Assembly: GCA_038503075.1 (NCBI GenBank)
Contig: JBCAML010000019.1
Location: 806,001-870,000 of the forward strand
Origin: Gyromitra esculenta
Taxonomy: Eukaryota; Ascomycota; Pezizomycetes; Pezizales; Discinaceae
Length of the DNA: 64,000 nt
Direction: 5' to 3'
Shown: piece by piece, positions 24,883 to 36,784 of the stretch
Numbering within the stretch: position 1 is the stretch's first letter
How the letters are laid out: the number at the start of each line of letters is the position of its first letter
Made by a program: the position numbers and the translations under genes
Notes under the pieces: model-generated
Seen by the model: only the letters and a program-made list of their open reading frames with translations
Database searches by the model: none
What the model was told of the DNA's origin: nothing

Positions 24883-25411
24883 ATTTACTAGAGTAGGCTG
24901 TTTTGTTTCGTTTTTCTTCTTCTCGTTTGTTTATGTTCTAGGACTCGAGTGTAAAGAAGGGTGTTCAGCGCTGCTGAGGGTTTCTATAGGTAGATAGCAG
25001 CTTGGAAGAGGAAGTTCGAAGTGGTTGTTTATATATTACTAATAATAATAGAATACTTGGAAACTGAGGGTAGTACTTGATTTATTGATTTATGCTGGAT
25101 TAAACGGTTTTTAAATTTCTATACTATTAACCATTCTAGAGACCAATGTAAATTTATCTCAAGCTATAGGCCCTAGGTGCCATAGCTATAACTAAAAAAG
25201 CCAATCACAGACCATGCATTTCTACCCCAGCCTATCCAGCCTACCCCGTAGTATTAGTAATATAACCATTTTGCAATCACAAATGGTCACTTGAGGACAC
25301 CCAGTCACCTACCTATATTCTAGCCAGCCAGGGCCAAATCTTCTACTAACGGAAACCAGATTCAAATTAACAGCTGAACAAAATCCAAAAAAGATAACCA
25401 CTCTACTTTCA

Positions 25412-25483
25412 TGCGTACTCGGGGAGTCGAACCCCGTTCTCCCGCTTGGGAAGCGAAAATCATAACCGTTAGACCAAGTACGC
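25412..25483 (-). tRNA. tRNA-Gly (anticodon CCC)
   Basis: Read on the minus strand, 72 nt fold into a standard cloverleaf without intron. The acceptor stem GCGTACT/AGTACGC is perfect over 7 bp. The D arm is GGTC...GAT. The anticodon stem TTCGC/GCGGG encloses the loop TTCCCAA, giving CCC. The T arm is CGGGG-TTCGACT-CCCCG and the discriminator base is A. A run of Ts about 20 nt downstream on the minus strand (about 25388-25393) would serve as the Pol III terminator. Confidence 0.93.
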
Positions 25484-25571
25484 CGATATAAAAATAGCCA
25501 GCGAATTTTCCATCATGTTGCCGACGAAGCTCCACTGCGCCAGACAATCACCGAGGCTGTTGAATACATAC

Positions 25572-26132
25572 CATATTTACTCGGATAATTGGCCAAGTCC
25601 AGCATCTCCAGGGTGCTTGTAGCTAGGGATGCAAAAATACGGTAAAATATGTAAATTTACCGTACGGTACCGTATTAGCTTAAATACTGTAAATTACGTA
25701 TTGTAAAGTTCATTTGCTACTAGGCTCAGTAAAATCTGGCACTGGCCAGGTGACGCAGTAACTACACTGAACTCACATCATGAACATCATCATGATAGGC
25801 CTGTCAGAAGGGGTATTGGCATATAGGGCTCAGGCTTAGTTAAGTGTTTAAATCAAAGAGGGTGTGCTCGCTTTTAGCTCCATACCGTATTATTGTAATT
25901 TACCGTAATTTACAGGTATGATACAGTATGGTAAACTATGTAAACTTACTGGTCGCATCCCTACTTGTAGCAACCAGCAAACTACACGTCGCGCGCAGGT
26001 ACTTCAGAGGCTGCTGGTCGTTACAACGTCGTGTTCTGGATTCTGGGAACACAAAAGTTTTACATACAATTTGCTAGCTGCAGCAGGTACCTCGGAGATA
26101 CCGCACTTACCCAATTATCCGAGTAAATACGG
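25572..26132. mobile_element. MITE with TA duplication, Tc1/mariner-pogo type, split by a second MITE
   Basis: The left end CCATATTTACTCGGATAATT (25572) is mirrored at the right end, which on the other strand reads CCGTATTTACTCGGATAATT (ending 26132). The similarity extends inward through GG.AAGT.C.G.ATCTCC. Both ends are flanked by TA (25570-25571 and 26133-26134), the target used by Tc1/mariner/pogo transposases. Without the inserted element it would be about 214 bp. No coding capacity. Confidence 0.8.
25625..25963. mobile_element. hAT-type MITE nested in the TA-flanked MITE
   Basis: A 339-bp element with terminal TAGGGATGC...GCATCCCTA and a perfect 8-bp target-site duplication CTTGTAGC (25617-25624 and 25964-25971). 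The 8-bp duplication and short TIR fit the hAT superfamily. Subterminal DNA is dense in TTTACCGTA/TACGGTAAA-like motifs in both orientations, as expected for transposase-binding repeats. There is no transposase. Confidence 0.85.
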
Positions 26133-26134
26133 TA

Positions 26135-26560
26135 CACGATTTGATCTCTGTAGGGAGAGGGGGGGGTCTTGGTTCATTATCATAATTCATTCTCTAATAC
26201 TCGTAAGGTCATCGTCATACAAGAACTTTACACAAAACTCCTGCCGGGCCAACCAGTAGTTGATAGCCCAATCACTAAAACGACAGTCCCTAGTACCTGA
26301 ATAAAACCCTATCGGACAATACACGAATGAAACCTCAAAGCCCAGAGAAATGGTACAACCAAAAAACCCGAACCCCAACCCTGCCTTACCAAAACCATGG
26401 ATCCCTAGTTATAATCAAGCCCACCCACCCCAACCCATGAGTTCCTAATCATAACCAAGCTATGCAATTCCCGCTATCTTACGCCTAGAAAGAAAGAAAG
26501 AAATCCCAAAATCATTGTATGTAGAAGAGCAAGAGAAATAGGGAGCTTAAAATATACGAC
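26135..26560. other. Intergenic, downstream of the membrane protein gene
   Basis: About 425 bp, no gene seen. A short (GAAA)n run lies near 26489-26502. Confidence 0.5.
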
Positions 26561-28232
26561 TCAAGCCCTGGAACCAACACCGACTTCCAGAGCTTGGATA
26601 GCCTCATCATGCATTCCGATTACTCTCTTCATATAACTAAACAAACACAAAGATTCACCGTCAGCCCATATCCTAGGTACCATCCATACGCTGGCATTCA
26701 AAACATGTTGGGGACTGGGAAATACATACTCAGTTTCAATGTCTTTCGCCTTGCTTCTTCCCAGGTTCAGCCTTTCGAGGCCTTTTCTAATACTTTCAAT
26801 ATGCACTTCTAGCGGAATATCTTGAATTTCCTTCCCTGCATCCGCAAGTACTGCTGGTTCGGCGACACGGTCACGGAGGTCCTCGAGATCGGTCTGCATC
26901 TGTTGGAGCCGGATCAAGGAGGAAGCTACGTGATGCAGAGCTTTAGAACGGTAATCGGTGATGCCCCGCAGAAGAGTGTGATGAGAGGCGAAATTCGAGA
27001 GTTTCTGCCGGTTACCACCAAGGATGGTCCAAAGTTGTGCTAGCTGCAAAGGTGTCAGCATAACCAAATAAAGCCAAGAAATAGGTGGGGGGAGGGAAGT
27101 AAACTTACAATTTCGTTACGCTCCTTTTCTATAACGCCACCCTCCCGACTGACCATCTCCTGAATCACCTCTAATCGATTCTCCAGTTCGTCCAGATCTT
27201 TCAACACCATCTGCGCCTCCCTTATGAGCCGCTGGATATTACTATCCATAGCACTACTAGCTAGAACGAATGTTGACAGGATGTCTCTTTCTATCTCCGC
27301 GCAGCCGTTCCAAGGTTTGAAAGGTGCGAGAGCCCAAGAAGCTATCGCATTCCCTGATGAATATTCAATTTGAGAGACACGAGCTCTTTCAAGCGCGCGC
27401 AGTGCATATTCGTCCATAGCTAGCAAAGAATCGACTACTCCATTAACGCGGGAGCCAAACCTAGACAGGCCGCGCGAGGTAGATTTGGCAGTTTGAACAA
27501 AGTCATCAAGACGGGCGGAGAGTTCTTCTCTACGCATTAGCTCAGGGTTAGATTTTAAGACAACGTTTAAACGGAGCGATAGCTATGTGACTAATAGACT
27601 CACCTGCACATCAGCAAATCCGACACTCGCACAAGTGTGCTTAGATCTCGAACAGCGATCTCGGATTTCTTCAGCTCCATAGCCATATGCGAACCACCGA
27701 GCGAATTTTCCAGAATGCTATCAAAGTTTGATTGGAGGTTTATCAACTTTGGAAAGTCGCTCTTCCCGCCCCGCCTGCCATGACCATTCTTGAAATCGTA
27801 TTCGCAGAAGGGAATATCTAGGAAAGAGACACCGGGGAGTTTGCAGATAGGCGATAAAGCCATAAATATTGGGGTCTGGGCAAACTGATAAATCCACGCG
27901 AGTGCTACCGCGAGAGTGTAGAGACTGAGGAAAATAGAAATTGGCTTTCTAATAATTTTAAGCGCAGTGCCGAAAATATCACCGATCAATCCAAAAATGA
28001 AACCGAAGACGCCTGTGATAACGTTCACAGAGGTGTCGCTCGACGGCTCTTTACTAGTATTTTTAGATACCGAAGCCTGCCGCGGCTTCCGTTTCCGTGG
28101 TGTAACTTTTGGAGTCGAAGGGCCGCGAGAGGAGGAAACCGAAGAGCTCCCATCATCAGTTTTAAGCTCTTGTGATGATTCTGGTGAGTATGTTGTTGGC
28201 TGGGAAGCTGAGGCAGCCTTCTTGCGCGTCAT
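26561..28232 (-). CDS. Uncharacterised fungal membrane protein with coiled coil
   Basis: Exons 28232..27604, 27529..27109 and 27043..26561 give 510 residues; both introns are GT-AG and phases close. The N-terminal 65 residues are Ser/Lys-rich and disordered, with PRKRKPRQ as a possible nuclear signal. Two neighbouring hydrophobic segments follow, around residues 69-91 (VITGVFGFIFGLIGDIFGTA) and 97-117 (ISIFLSLYTLAVALAWIYQF). The rest is long alpha-helix with predicted coiled coils and no Cys or catalytic pattern. I do not recognise the family. The topology, a membrane hairpin plus a long helical tail, would suit an organelle-tethering or nuclear-envelope protein, but this is only inference. 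Confidence 0.8.
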
Positions 28233-29231
28233 TGTGTTTGCTGTAAGGTAGAGATTGCTCGGGGAGCTGTGTATAAGCTGCGGATAAGGATATAGGATGG
28301 GAGGAGCAATCTTTTGGAAAGGATTTTGTGGGGTAGTTATTGCACACGCGAACGATTGGTGCAGATCGTGTTTTACTCTCGAGTCCCGTTGGCGTCTTCG
28401 CGTATGACGTGAGGTTCGCTGGCTGCTGTGGCGTTGGCTGCCAAGACACAGCCCAATGTTAGGGTTAGGTGAAATCTCCGCATACCGGAGTTAGGGAGAC
28501 CAAATCCGTCCTGATGGAATATAACCACATGCAGTCCTTGTCACTGAGAAGTTATGACGTAAAGTTATATCTCGTACCACCATTCGGGCGATGGGCACAA
28601 TCAATGCCACATAATCAATGTCGTACAAAGACGGTATCTACTCCTTCGCAATTCTCGAGTCGAAGTAAACCTCACATTCATCCTGAGATCAAAGTCAAAA
28701 CATGGCAGTAGGACAGCTCTCGTGATAACTACACCACAAAAAGCGACCAGATTTTTCAAGGCGTTTCTAGACCCGTAGACGAAGCCTTTACTTCTAAAGC
28801 CTTAGAGCTACATCACTTCATCTGGAGAAGAGGAACGCGAACATATGTGCCCCAGCCCGCAGCAGAGCTCACCGCAACACCGTAAAATCTGTAAGCAGAT
28901 CACGTCCCACAGAACCAGATAGAGCGTCCTTGACGGCAAAAGAATGATATTCGTGTTGTACATGGCAGATCCAACAACCGAGTGATGTTACATGTTTGAG
29001 CCTTGCTGCAGTTACGCGAGATAACTCTACTCAAAGCTTACTCGCAGCACGCTCGTTGCTGCGCGAGAATCTCGGTTAGAAAAAGCACAAACGCCCTAAT
29101 ATACACTTTTCTCCCTGCTATTCCGTTTCCTCCTATCGGTCCTTTATTTATAAAAAACCACTTACTAAATATCGGCGATCTATTGAATCCGTGTCAGCTT
29201 CTACTTAGAAGAAATAGTATGAAGACGCGAG
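28233..29231. other. Intergenic between membrane protein and MDR reductase
   Basis: About 1 kb containing a short GTTAGGGTTAGG telomere-like stretch near 28459-28470 and no recognisable gene. The left part must hold the promoter of the minus-strand membrane protein gene. Confidence 0.5.
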
Positions 29232-30419
<1,188 letters not shown>

Positions 30420-31665
30420 TGTTGCTAGTGGATAGTGGAGGGTAATTGCGGATATGGGATTGGTGAATTGAGGGATTGGTAGTTTGTAGATGGGGGGTTT
30501 TGATGGAGGAGGAGGGGAATGTGAGGATATTTTATAGCTACTCAATTCCAACAGCTTCAATTTGTAATTATAGCAGCTGAGCCTAGGAAGACAAATGCCC
30601 CGCAGGAGTACATGCAGCAAAAACCAGTAAAAAACAGGAAAAGCTCCATCGGACGAGACATGCAGTTCGGAGTTTGCGTTGGAATAACGTCAATTCCACC
30701 ATCGACGCTAACGACATAGCCATTCTACGGGACATTCAGATCTTCTCTTGCGTTCTCTCCCACTTCTATGTGGGGTTAAGACGATACAAGTATTAGAAAT
30801 CAAGCAAACGCTTGCCCATTTCCTGTTTCTGTTGCAGGTTTATGTAGATTAAACCAGGGCGTTCCTTGCCTCGGCATCTCGGCGAGCGGTAGTCGTGGGA
30901 CTAGCCTGCGCCAGCTCGTGACCGCCGACAAGCGGTGCCTGTGCCTGTGCCTGTGCCTGGTGGAACAACCCCAACCCCAACCGCAGCGCATTGTCGGGGC
31001 AACACCTCCAAGGGCCCATCGCAGCGGGCTGTCACGGCGTGCGGACAAGAACCGGCACGTCACGCCCACGGCCGGAAAAGAAAAAAGGGTGTCCCCGGAC
31101 TGGAATCCGCGGTTTAGTGCCGGAACAACCACCTTACCGCTCCGTGCAGCCTGTGTCCGTCGGATCAGCGATGAAGGGCTCCGATTTATCTGCCAGATGC
31201 TCCTGGAGAAAGGGGGGTTGTGGGCGGACTCGACGCCCCGAGAGAAGAGCATACCTGTGCGAGGACCAATCACGATGAATTGGGCGCGGACGGTGGTGCC
31301 ACAGAAACTCGAGAGAATCGCCCAGACGGAAGCCAGAATCCCGATGGGCTTTCGAGAGTACCGGCCAAAAACTTGGTTCAGTTGAGGCAGGCCGTTATTC
31401 CCCAGATGGCATCTGGGCGGCTCTCCTGGCTCTGGCGCTCGCTGCGACGTCTCCGGACTCGGATTTGTAGTTTAGTAAACCTCCTTTAGCGGGCTGGCGA
31501 CGCCCGCATTAGTAAGGGTCCACAGCAACGTAAGCTCCGCGGCTGGAGCTTAGCTTCTCGCTCCACGCCATCACCGGAAAATCTATCGTCACAGCATTTG
31601 CAACCTCAACTCCATCCCACATCCCAAGCAGCCAGCAGCATTCTCTCTCACAATATCCACATACA
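30420..31665. other. Intergenic, divergent promoters of MDR reductase and Maf gene
   Basis: 1.25 kb. The part 30800-31500 is GC-rich and open in several frames on both strands at once, which is what GC-rich noncoding DNA does; none looks like a protein. A (GTGCCT)4 repeat lies at 30936-30959. Confidence 0.5.
30936..30959. repeat. (GTGCCT)4 microsatellite
   Basis: Four perfect hexamer units in GC-rich intergenic DNA. Confidence 0.8.
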
Positions 31666-32765
31666 ATGGCATCCTGGCTCTACAAAACTCTCGTCGGCAG
31701 CGGGCCTGCCCCAGGCGAAGGTAAAATTCGGCTTCCGGCGGACCTTCCTCCATCCTACGATACCCCTAGCACCCGTCCGAAGCCTGCACCGCGTGGGCCA
31801 CGTCCACCACTCGATCTTCCTGCGCTGAATCTACTCCGCGGGAAGCGCGTTATTCTGGCTTCTGCGAGCCCGAGGAGGAAACAGTTGTTGGCACAGGTAT
31901 GTTGGTTCTTGTTAAGCTAGCTACCCCTGAGGCAACCCCTTCCCGAGTTCACGAGCCCCCAATTATCCACATCTTCTACCATTCCCGTGCCCTCACATCT
32001 ACCTCTCCACATGACGCAAGCCAAACCAACAAGACCAAATACAGATCGGCTTAACAGACATCGAAGTGATCCCGTCCAAATTCGCCGAAGATCTCAACAA
32101 AACCCACTACACGCCGTTCGAATACGTCCTCCAGACAGCAATTGGAAAATGCATGGCCGTATACCAAGCCGAAATCGATAACCCCACCTTGGGAGAGCCG
32201 GGCATTGTTATTGCTGCAGATACGGTGATTGTGAGTTACGATGGCGTAATCATGGAGAAACCGAGGAATGAGGAGCATCATTTGGCCATGTTGAAAGAAC
32301 TGAGAGACGGGCAACCGCACAAAGTGTAAGTCTTATTACCCCTCTTGTGTCCATGTACGTGTCCAGCTGCGATCTTTTTAGCTTTACAAAGCTAGTCACG
32401 ATTTTATCCTTTCGGCTGCGTATTGGTACTTATATGGTTTTGGCAATAGATATACCGCCGTTGTAGCTATGGTTCCCCTCGAAACAGTAGTCCACCCAGG
32501 TTACTCCCAGCAGTCTCACGTCGAAGAAACCCTCGTGGAATTCGACAAAATGGTAACCGACGACCTCCTCGCTGCCTACGTCCGCACACGCGAAGGCGCA
32601 GACAAAGCTGGTGGCTATGCAATCCAGGGCACAGGAAGCATATTGATAAACCGAATTGAGGGCACGTTTGATAATGTCGTTGGTTTGCCACTGAGAGGTA
32701 CATTGAGAATTATTGAAAAGGCTATGAGTAATGACGAACTGGAAGATGAGGAGGAGGAGGAATAA
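31666..32765 (+). CDS. Maf-like nucleotide pyrophosphatase
   Basis: Exons 31666..31896, 32045..32325 and 32450..32765, 275 residues. Maf/ASMTL-type enzymes hydrolyse non-canonical or modified nucleoside triphosphates to monophosphates. The signature RVILASASPRRKQLLAQIGL is created by the first splice. It is followed by AADTVIVSYDGVIMEKP, and later by GYAIQGTGSILINRIEGTFD and NVVGLPLRGT, all at family positions. A Pro-rich N-terminal extension of about 55 residues precedes the fold, and a Glu run ends the protein. No fused methyltransferase domain is present, unlike human ASMTL. Confidence 0.92.
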
Positions 32766-33811
32766 TGAATCAAGTTTAGCTATAGAGGACTGTGCTTTGG
32801 GGGAAGAGGAAGTGATACATAGATTAAGCTTAGAAGTTGGTCCACTGCAATGCGTGTGAAAAAGATGAGCCGACATGGCCCAGTCTTTTTGGGGGGTTGT
32901 TGAGTAATGGTTATGTGTTTTCTGTTTTCTCTTCTGTTTTTTTCTTTTCCCTCCCTCCCTCCCTCCCTCCCCCTCACCTCTCCAGAATACCCACACCAGT
33001 TTTATAGACATGTGTCAGTAGCATAACATACAAATCAAAAACCACCTCCCCCCGTGAGCGCATACATGAAATATAAGGTGATTACATACAGTTTCTCCTT
33101 ATCTACAAGTTTCTAGAGGCACCACAGCCTTTAAGAAATCCTCCGGCAGCGCAAATCACAGTACCTACATAAGCTAGGTACCTGCCGTGCGCCCGTCATG
33201 TTACACTGTTCCATCAAATTCATGCGCATATCAAATCTAGACCCAGTAAACCCAGGGTTAGGGTGCGGGAACAAGGCATAAACAAATGCCGGTAATTGTG
33301 CACATGAGATCCAATTTTGTCGGCTGCATGAACCGACGATCCAGTAGATTTCCGAGAATGCTGTAATCCATGTTGCCTGGAAGAAGAAAAAAAGTATCTG
33401 GTTGAAATGTTTCCACGTACTAGTGCGAATGTGTTGGATCACCCTGTCAAGGACTGCATATACAGGTTTTTTTTGGGGGGGGAGGGAGACTCGCAGCTGG
33501 TTCACAAAAATGAGGATATCGAAGAGCAAGAACTCTATTTGATATGGGAAAGAAACTTCACTAAGAGAGAGGTAATGGAAGTGATAGAAAAACCATAAAA
33601 ATACTACAGAAACTAGAAGACTCGATAAAATCACGTAAAGAAAAATCACAAAATTCAAACACCCTTGTCCTAATAAATACCCTTCCGCTTTTTTTTCATA
33701 TACGCCATGCCATCCCTTCCTTCCTATTCATCATATACCGCCTCATCCTAGTCTTAATGCTTGTACTTGTTGCCCTATCGTGTACCTTGCAACGTTCCGT
33801 TTATTGGCCGC
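32766..33811. other. Intergenic between convergent Maf and bHLH genes
   Basis: About 1 kb with a (CCCT)n run near 32949-32970 and poly-T and poly-G tracts near 33468-33484. A 175-codon minus frame (33131-33658) without domain features is probably chance. Confidence 0.5.
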
Positions 33812-34660
33812 CTAGCGAAGTTCCGGGGGGATCTCTCCGCCAAGAGCTTGGATTCTCTGTATCAACTGTTGTCTCTCGTTGAGAACATCACGCATATGGT
33901 CCACAGCTATTTCCCCTGTTTAGAATCCATGATCAAACTATCAAGGTAGAGGGATTCACAAACACTTCTTAAGCACAATGCTCTCACTCCTCCCTTGGCC
34001 CTCCAACCCGGGAACAATCTCCGTGAGCCTATCAAACCCCTCCCTAATCGCCATCCTTCTCTTTTGCTCAGAGGCAATGTGGTTGTTCTTCTTCTCCTGC
34101 TCGCTAAGACGTGGGCGTTCGTTGGACATTCTTGTTTCGCTGTCTTCGTCCGCTTCGGTTATTTTTGATGGCGCTGGCGGTTCTTCGCTGGCTTTACCGA
34201 CTTTCGGGGCTCGTCGTTGACGTTTTTGAGATGGGCCTGAAGCTGAAGCTTTTGAGGTAGAAGGTGGGGCTGGGTTGCCACTCGAGGAGTCAGAGTCACT
34301 GGGACGCTTACAGGGCGATGTAACAGCGGCCTTCTGCGTTGATGACAGAGCTGTTGCTATTGGAGGAGGGGGGGGAGGGCGAGGTGGTGTGGTATTTGGA
34401 GGTGGTGCCTTAGAAGAAGCAGAAGAAAGAATTTGATCTTCAGATTCGTTGGGGGATGAGGAAGCACCAGATGAGTGGGCTAAGCTGTCTGCTGACGATG
34501 GAGTCTTTGAATTTGATATTGATGTAGAAGCAGAAGTAGAAGTAGTAGAGCTCTGTAAAGCAGTTGTAGCAGGAGATGGAGACGATGAAGTAGTAGCAGT
34601 AATGGGACGTGAAGGAGCTTGGCCCTGGGGGCTGTGGCGAGGACTATGATTTCCGGCCAT
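33812..34660 (-). CDS. bHLH transcription factor, Ino4-like
   Basis: Exons 34660..33964 and 33906..33812, 263 residues. Long Ser/Thr/Pro-rich N-terminus, then a basic stretch (SQKRQRRAPKVGK) and the bHLH domain near the C-terminus. The basic region and helix 1 read NNHIASEQKRRMAIREGFDR, with the Glu and Arg residues that contact an E-box. The loop is VPGLEGQGRSES, and helix 2 begins VLKKSVDHMRDVLNERQQL across the 56-nt intron (donor gtttgt). The nearest named family is Ino4-type bHLH, which in yeast activates phospholipid genes; conservation of that role here is uncertain. Without splicing the frame ends inside helix 2, which supports the intron. Confidence 0.85.
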
Positions 34661-36784
34661 GGAGACGATGTTTATATAGCACCCTTCTCCCCATAGGAGG
34701 ACTGACAGGGGTCCCAAGAGTTGCAGTCTACAGGACCTAGTGTAGCTATTGGAAGGAGGAGGGCCGAGACCAGACAGGAGGAGGAGAGATTGATAGGCTG
34801 GACGGGGTGGAACAGAGAGCGAGAGAACCGGTATCGATGCGAGTGCCGTTAGATGAACGTGACGAAAATCCGATGCATTGACCCCCACAATCACTTAGCA
34901 TAAGCGAACGGGAATCAAACTGCAGCCCTCCAGGAAGGAGCCCAAGGACAGGCTGGCTGGCAAGTTGGTAGACGGGCAGACAGGCTGGAGGTAGCCTGGC
35001 TCGATGGCGAAGTGAGAAAAGACACAGATAGACAGGCACACAGACACACGAGGGAAAGGGCACCAGTATAGCCAGAGAACGGAAATTAATTTTGGCACCC
35101 CAAGGGAGCCTGCAGAAATTAACAAAATCCTCCTAGTGTTCCCTTTCTCGCTAGTATAGGGAATAGATAAACAAGGACCCCAGACAGACCCCCAGGCCTG
35201 CACGCTGCTAGCTCGTTTCTGCTTCTTTCACGGGGAAGGCAAGTCTTGTTTTTAGTTGCGCAACTGCAGTGGAATCCCGGCGCGGCGCCGGGGCTGGCAC
35301 AGTGCTCTACCGTGGTGAGACGATGGGAAGGGTTGAGGCGAGATCGTGGTGCTGTGTGTGTGCGGTAGATAGATAGCAGCGTTTTTGAGATGCGGCGTGG
35401 TGCCTGTGGGACTCGATTCCCACTAACTATCGGATATCGGCGGGCCAGGGTAGGAACAGGAACAGGAACAGCAAGGCAAAGCAACCAAGCTTTTCCTCCT
35501 ATTCTCGCGGGCTAGCCCAGGGGTAGCAGCTCTGGCGAGTGAGAGATTCGCAGCGCGCTAGAGGGGGGGCGCGGGGAGAAGAGAGAGCGAGGAGTGGATG
35601 GGGAAGTTGGGGAAGGACGAGAGCCAAGAGCTGGCTTGCAGCAGAGTGACCGACTGCCTGCGTGACGGAGATCCGATGAACCCCAGAAAGAGCACAAACC
35701 CGACAGAATGAAATAAAATAAACCACGTCCAATCCCCCACAGTCCCGCCCAGAATAGAGAAGTGCAGCTCCAGCTACACAGAGCGGGGTCCCGTGCATGG
35801 GCTACACTCGATCCAACGATCAGGAATTCAAACCGCTGCCCTGCTGCACCGGACACCTGCTTCAAAGATTCCTTGTGCGATCCCCATTTCCCGGGAAATG
35901 ATGGAAATGCGTGATAGAATAATATAAATAAATAAAATGGAGTAAAATTCTTAAAAAGCGAAACCCCTCTCCGGTACTGACGTGAAATTATCGACAGCAA
36001 TTAAGGGACGTGCAAGAGGATTATTGATCCTCATGCGTCTTCACGTGCAAAAAACACAGTCACGAAGGGAAAAAAAACATCAACCGACTATATGTAGTAA
36101 ACATACCCTCCCCTCAAGGTATATCAACTGTGTATCTGGTACAACACTACTCTGGCCCTCTCCTGGTTTCGGATCGGGCCAAGGTAATTCCAAGAAAAAC
36201 CTTTGTGTACCACCGAGGTACCGTATGTGGCAGCACTGTATTAGTAGCCACAAAATACTTAAAGGGCACCCAACCACTGCGAATCTCTGTTGCACAGCAG
36301 CAGCTTCCACAGTTGAAGTTGGGGGCTGTGGCCACTGCGCGGCCTAGCGCGACCGTTACTTGTTCGAGATCCACCAGATTCCCGAGTCAATGCGATTTGC
36401 GCTCATCAACTGTCAGTCTTATGAATCAATGCGCCCAACCTTGAGCCCACCAAAACAAATCCTCATGCAGTCGCCCTGGTCGGACCCTGCATAAGATACG
36501 CTTAACTAAATAGTGGGTACCTAACTGCTTTCGCCCTGCTATCCTCTTCCCAAGTTCTCCTTTTTTTTATTAAGTTCCCTTCTCGGTTCTTTTGTGTTTT
36601 TCATCATCCTTGCTATCGTCCCCATATTCCCTGCAAGTGTATGCGTACCAAACACCTCTGACCAGGAAACAATCAGTGATCACAGATCGTGGGCCGTGTT
36701 TCCCTCACTATCATCGTACTTGTAAATTAATCCCGAAATCTTTTTTTTTAACGGTAACACAGATGGTCTATCTGAGTATCATGA
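34661..36784. other. 2.1-kb intergenic region upstream of the bHLH gene
   Basis: Contains several open frames of 100-160 codons on the minus strand (34746-36000) with no recognisable domain, and a (GGAACA)3 repeat at 35453-35470. A long leader and promoter for the bHLH factor is the simplest reading. Confidence 0.5.

Noticed and set aside
28455..28475. Telomere-like GTTAGGGTTAGG
   Set aside because: Only two units; single TTAGGG words are common in the window, so it is not an interstitial telomere array.
30800..31489. Several overlapping frames on both strands in GC-rich DNA, one with CLCLCLCL from a hexamer repeat
   Set aside because: Multiple simultaneous open frames reflect few AT-rich stop codons; none looks like a protein.
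35119..36000. Minus-strand frames of 121 and 162 codons upstream of the bHLH gene
   Set aside because: No conserved motif, overlapping alternatives, probable leader or promoter DNA.
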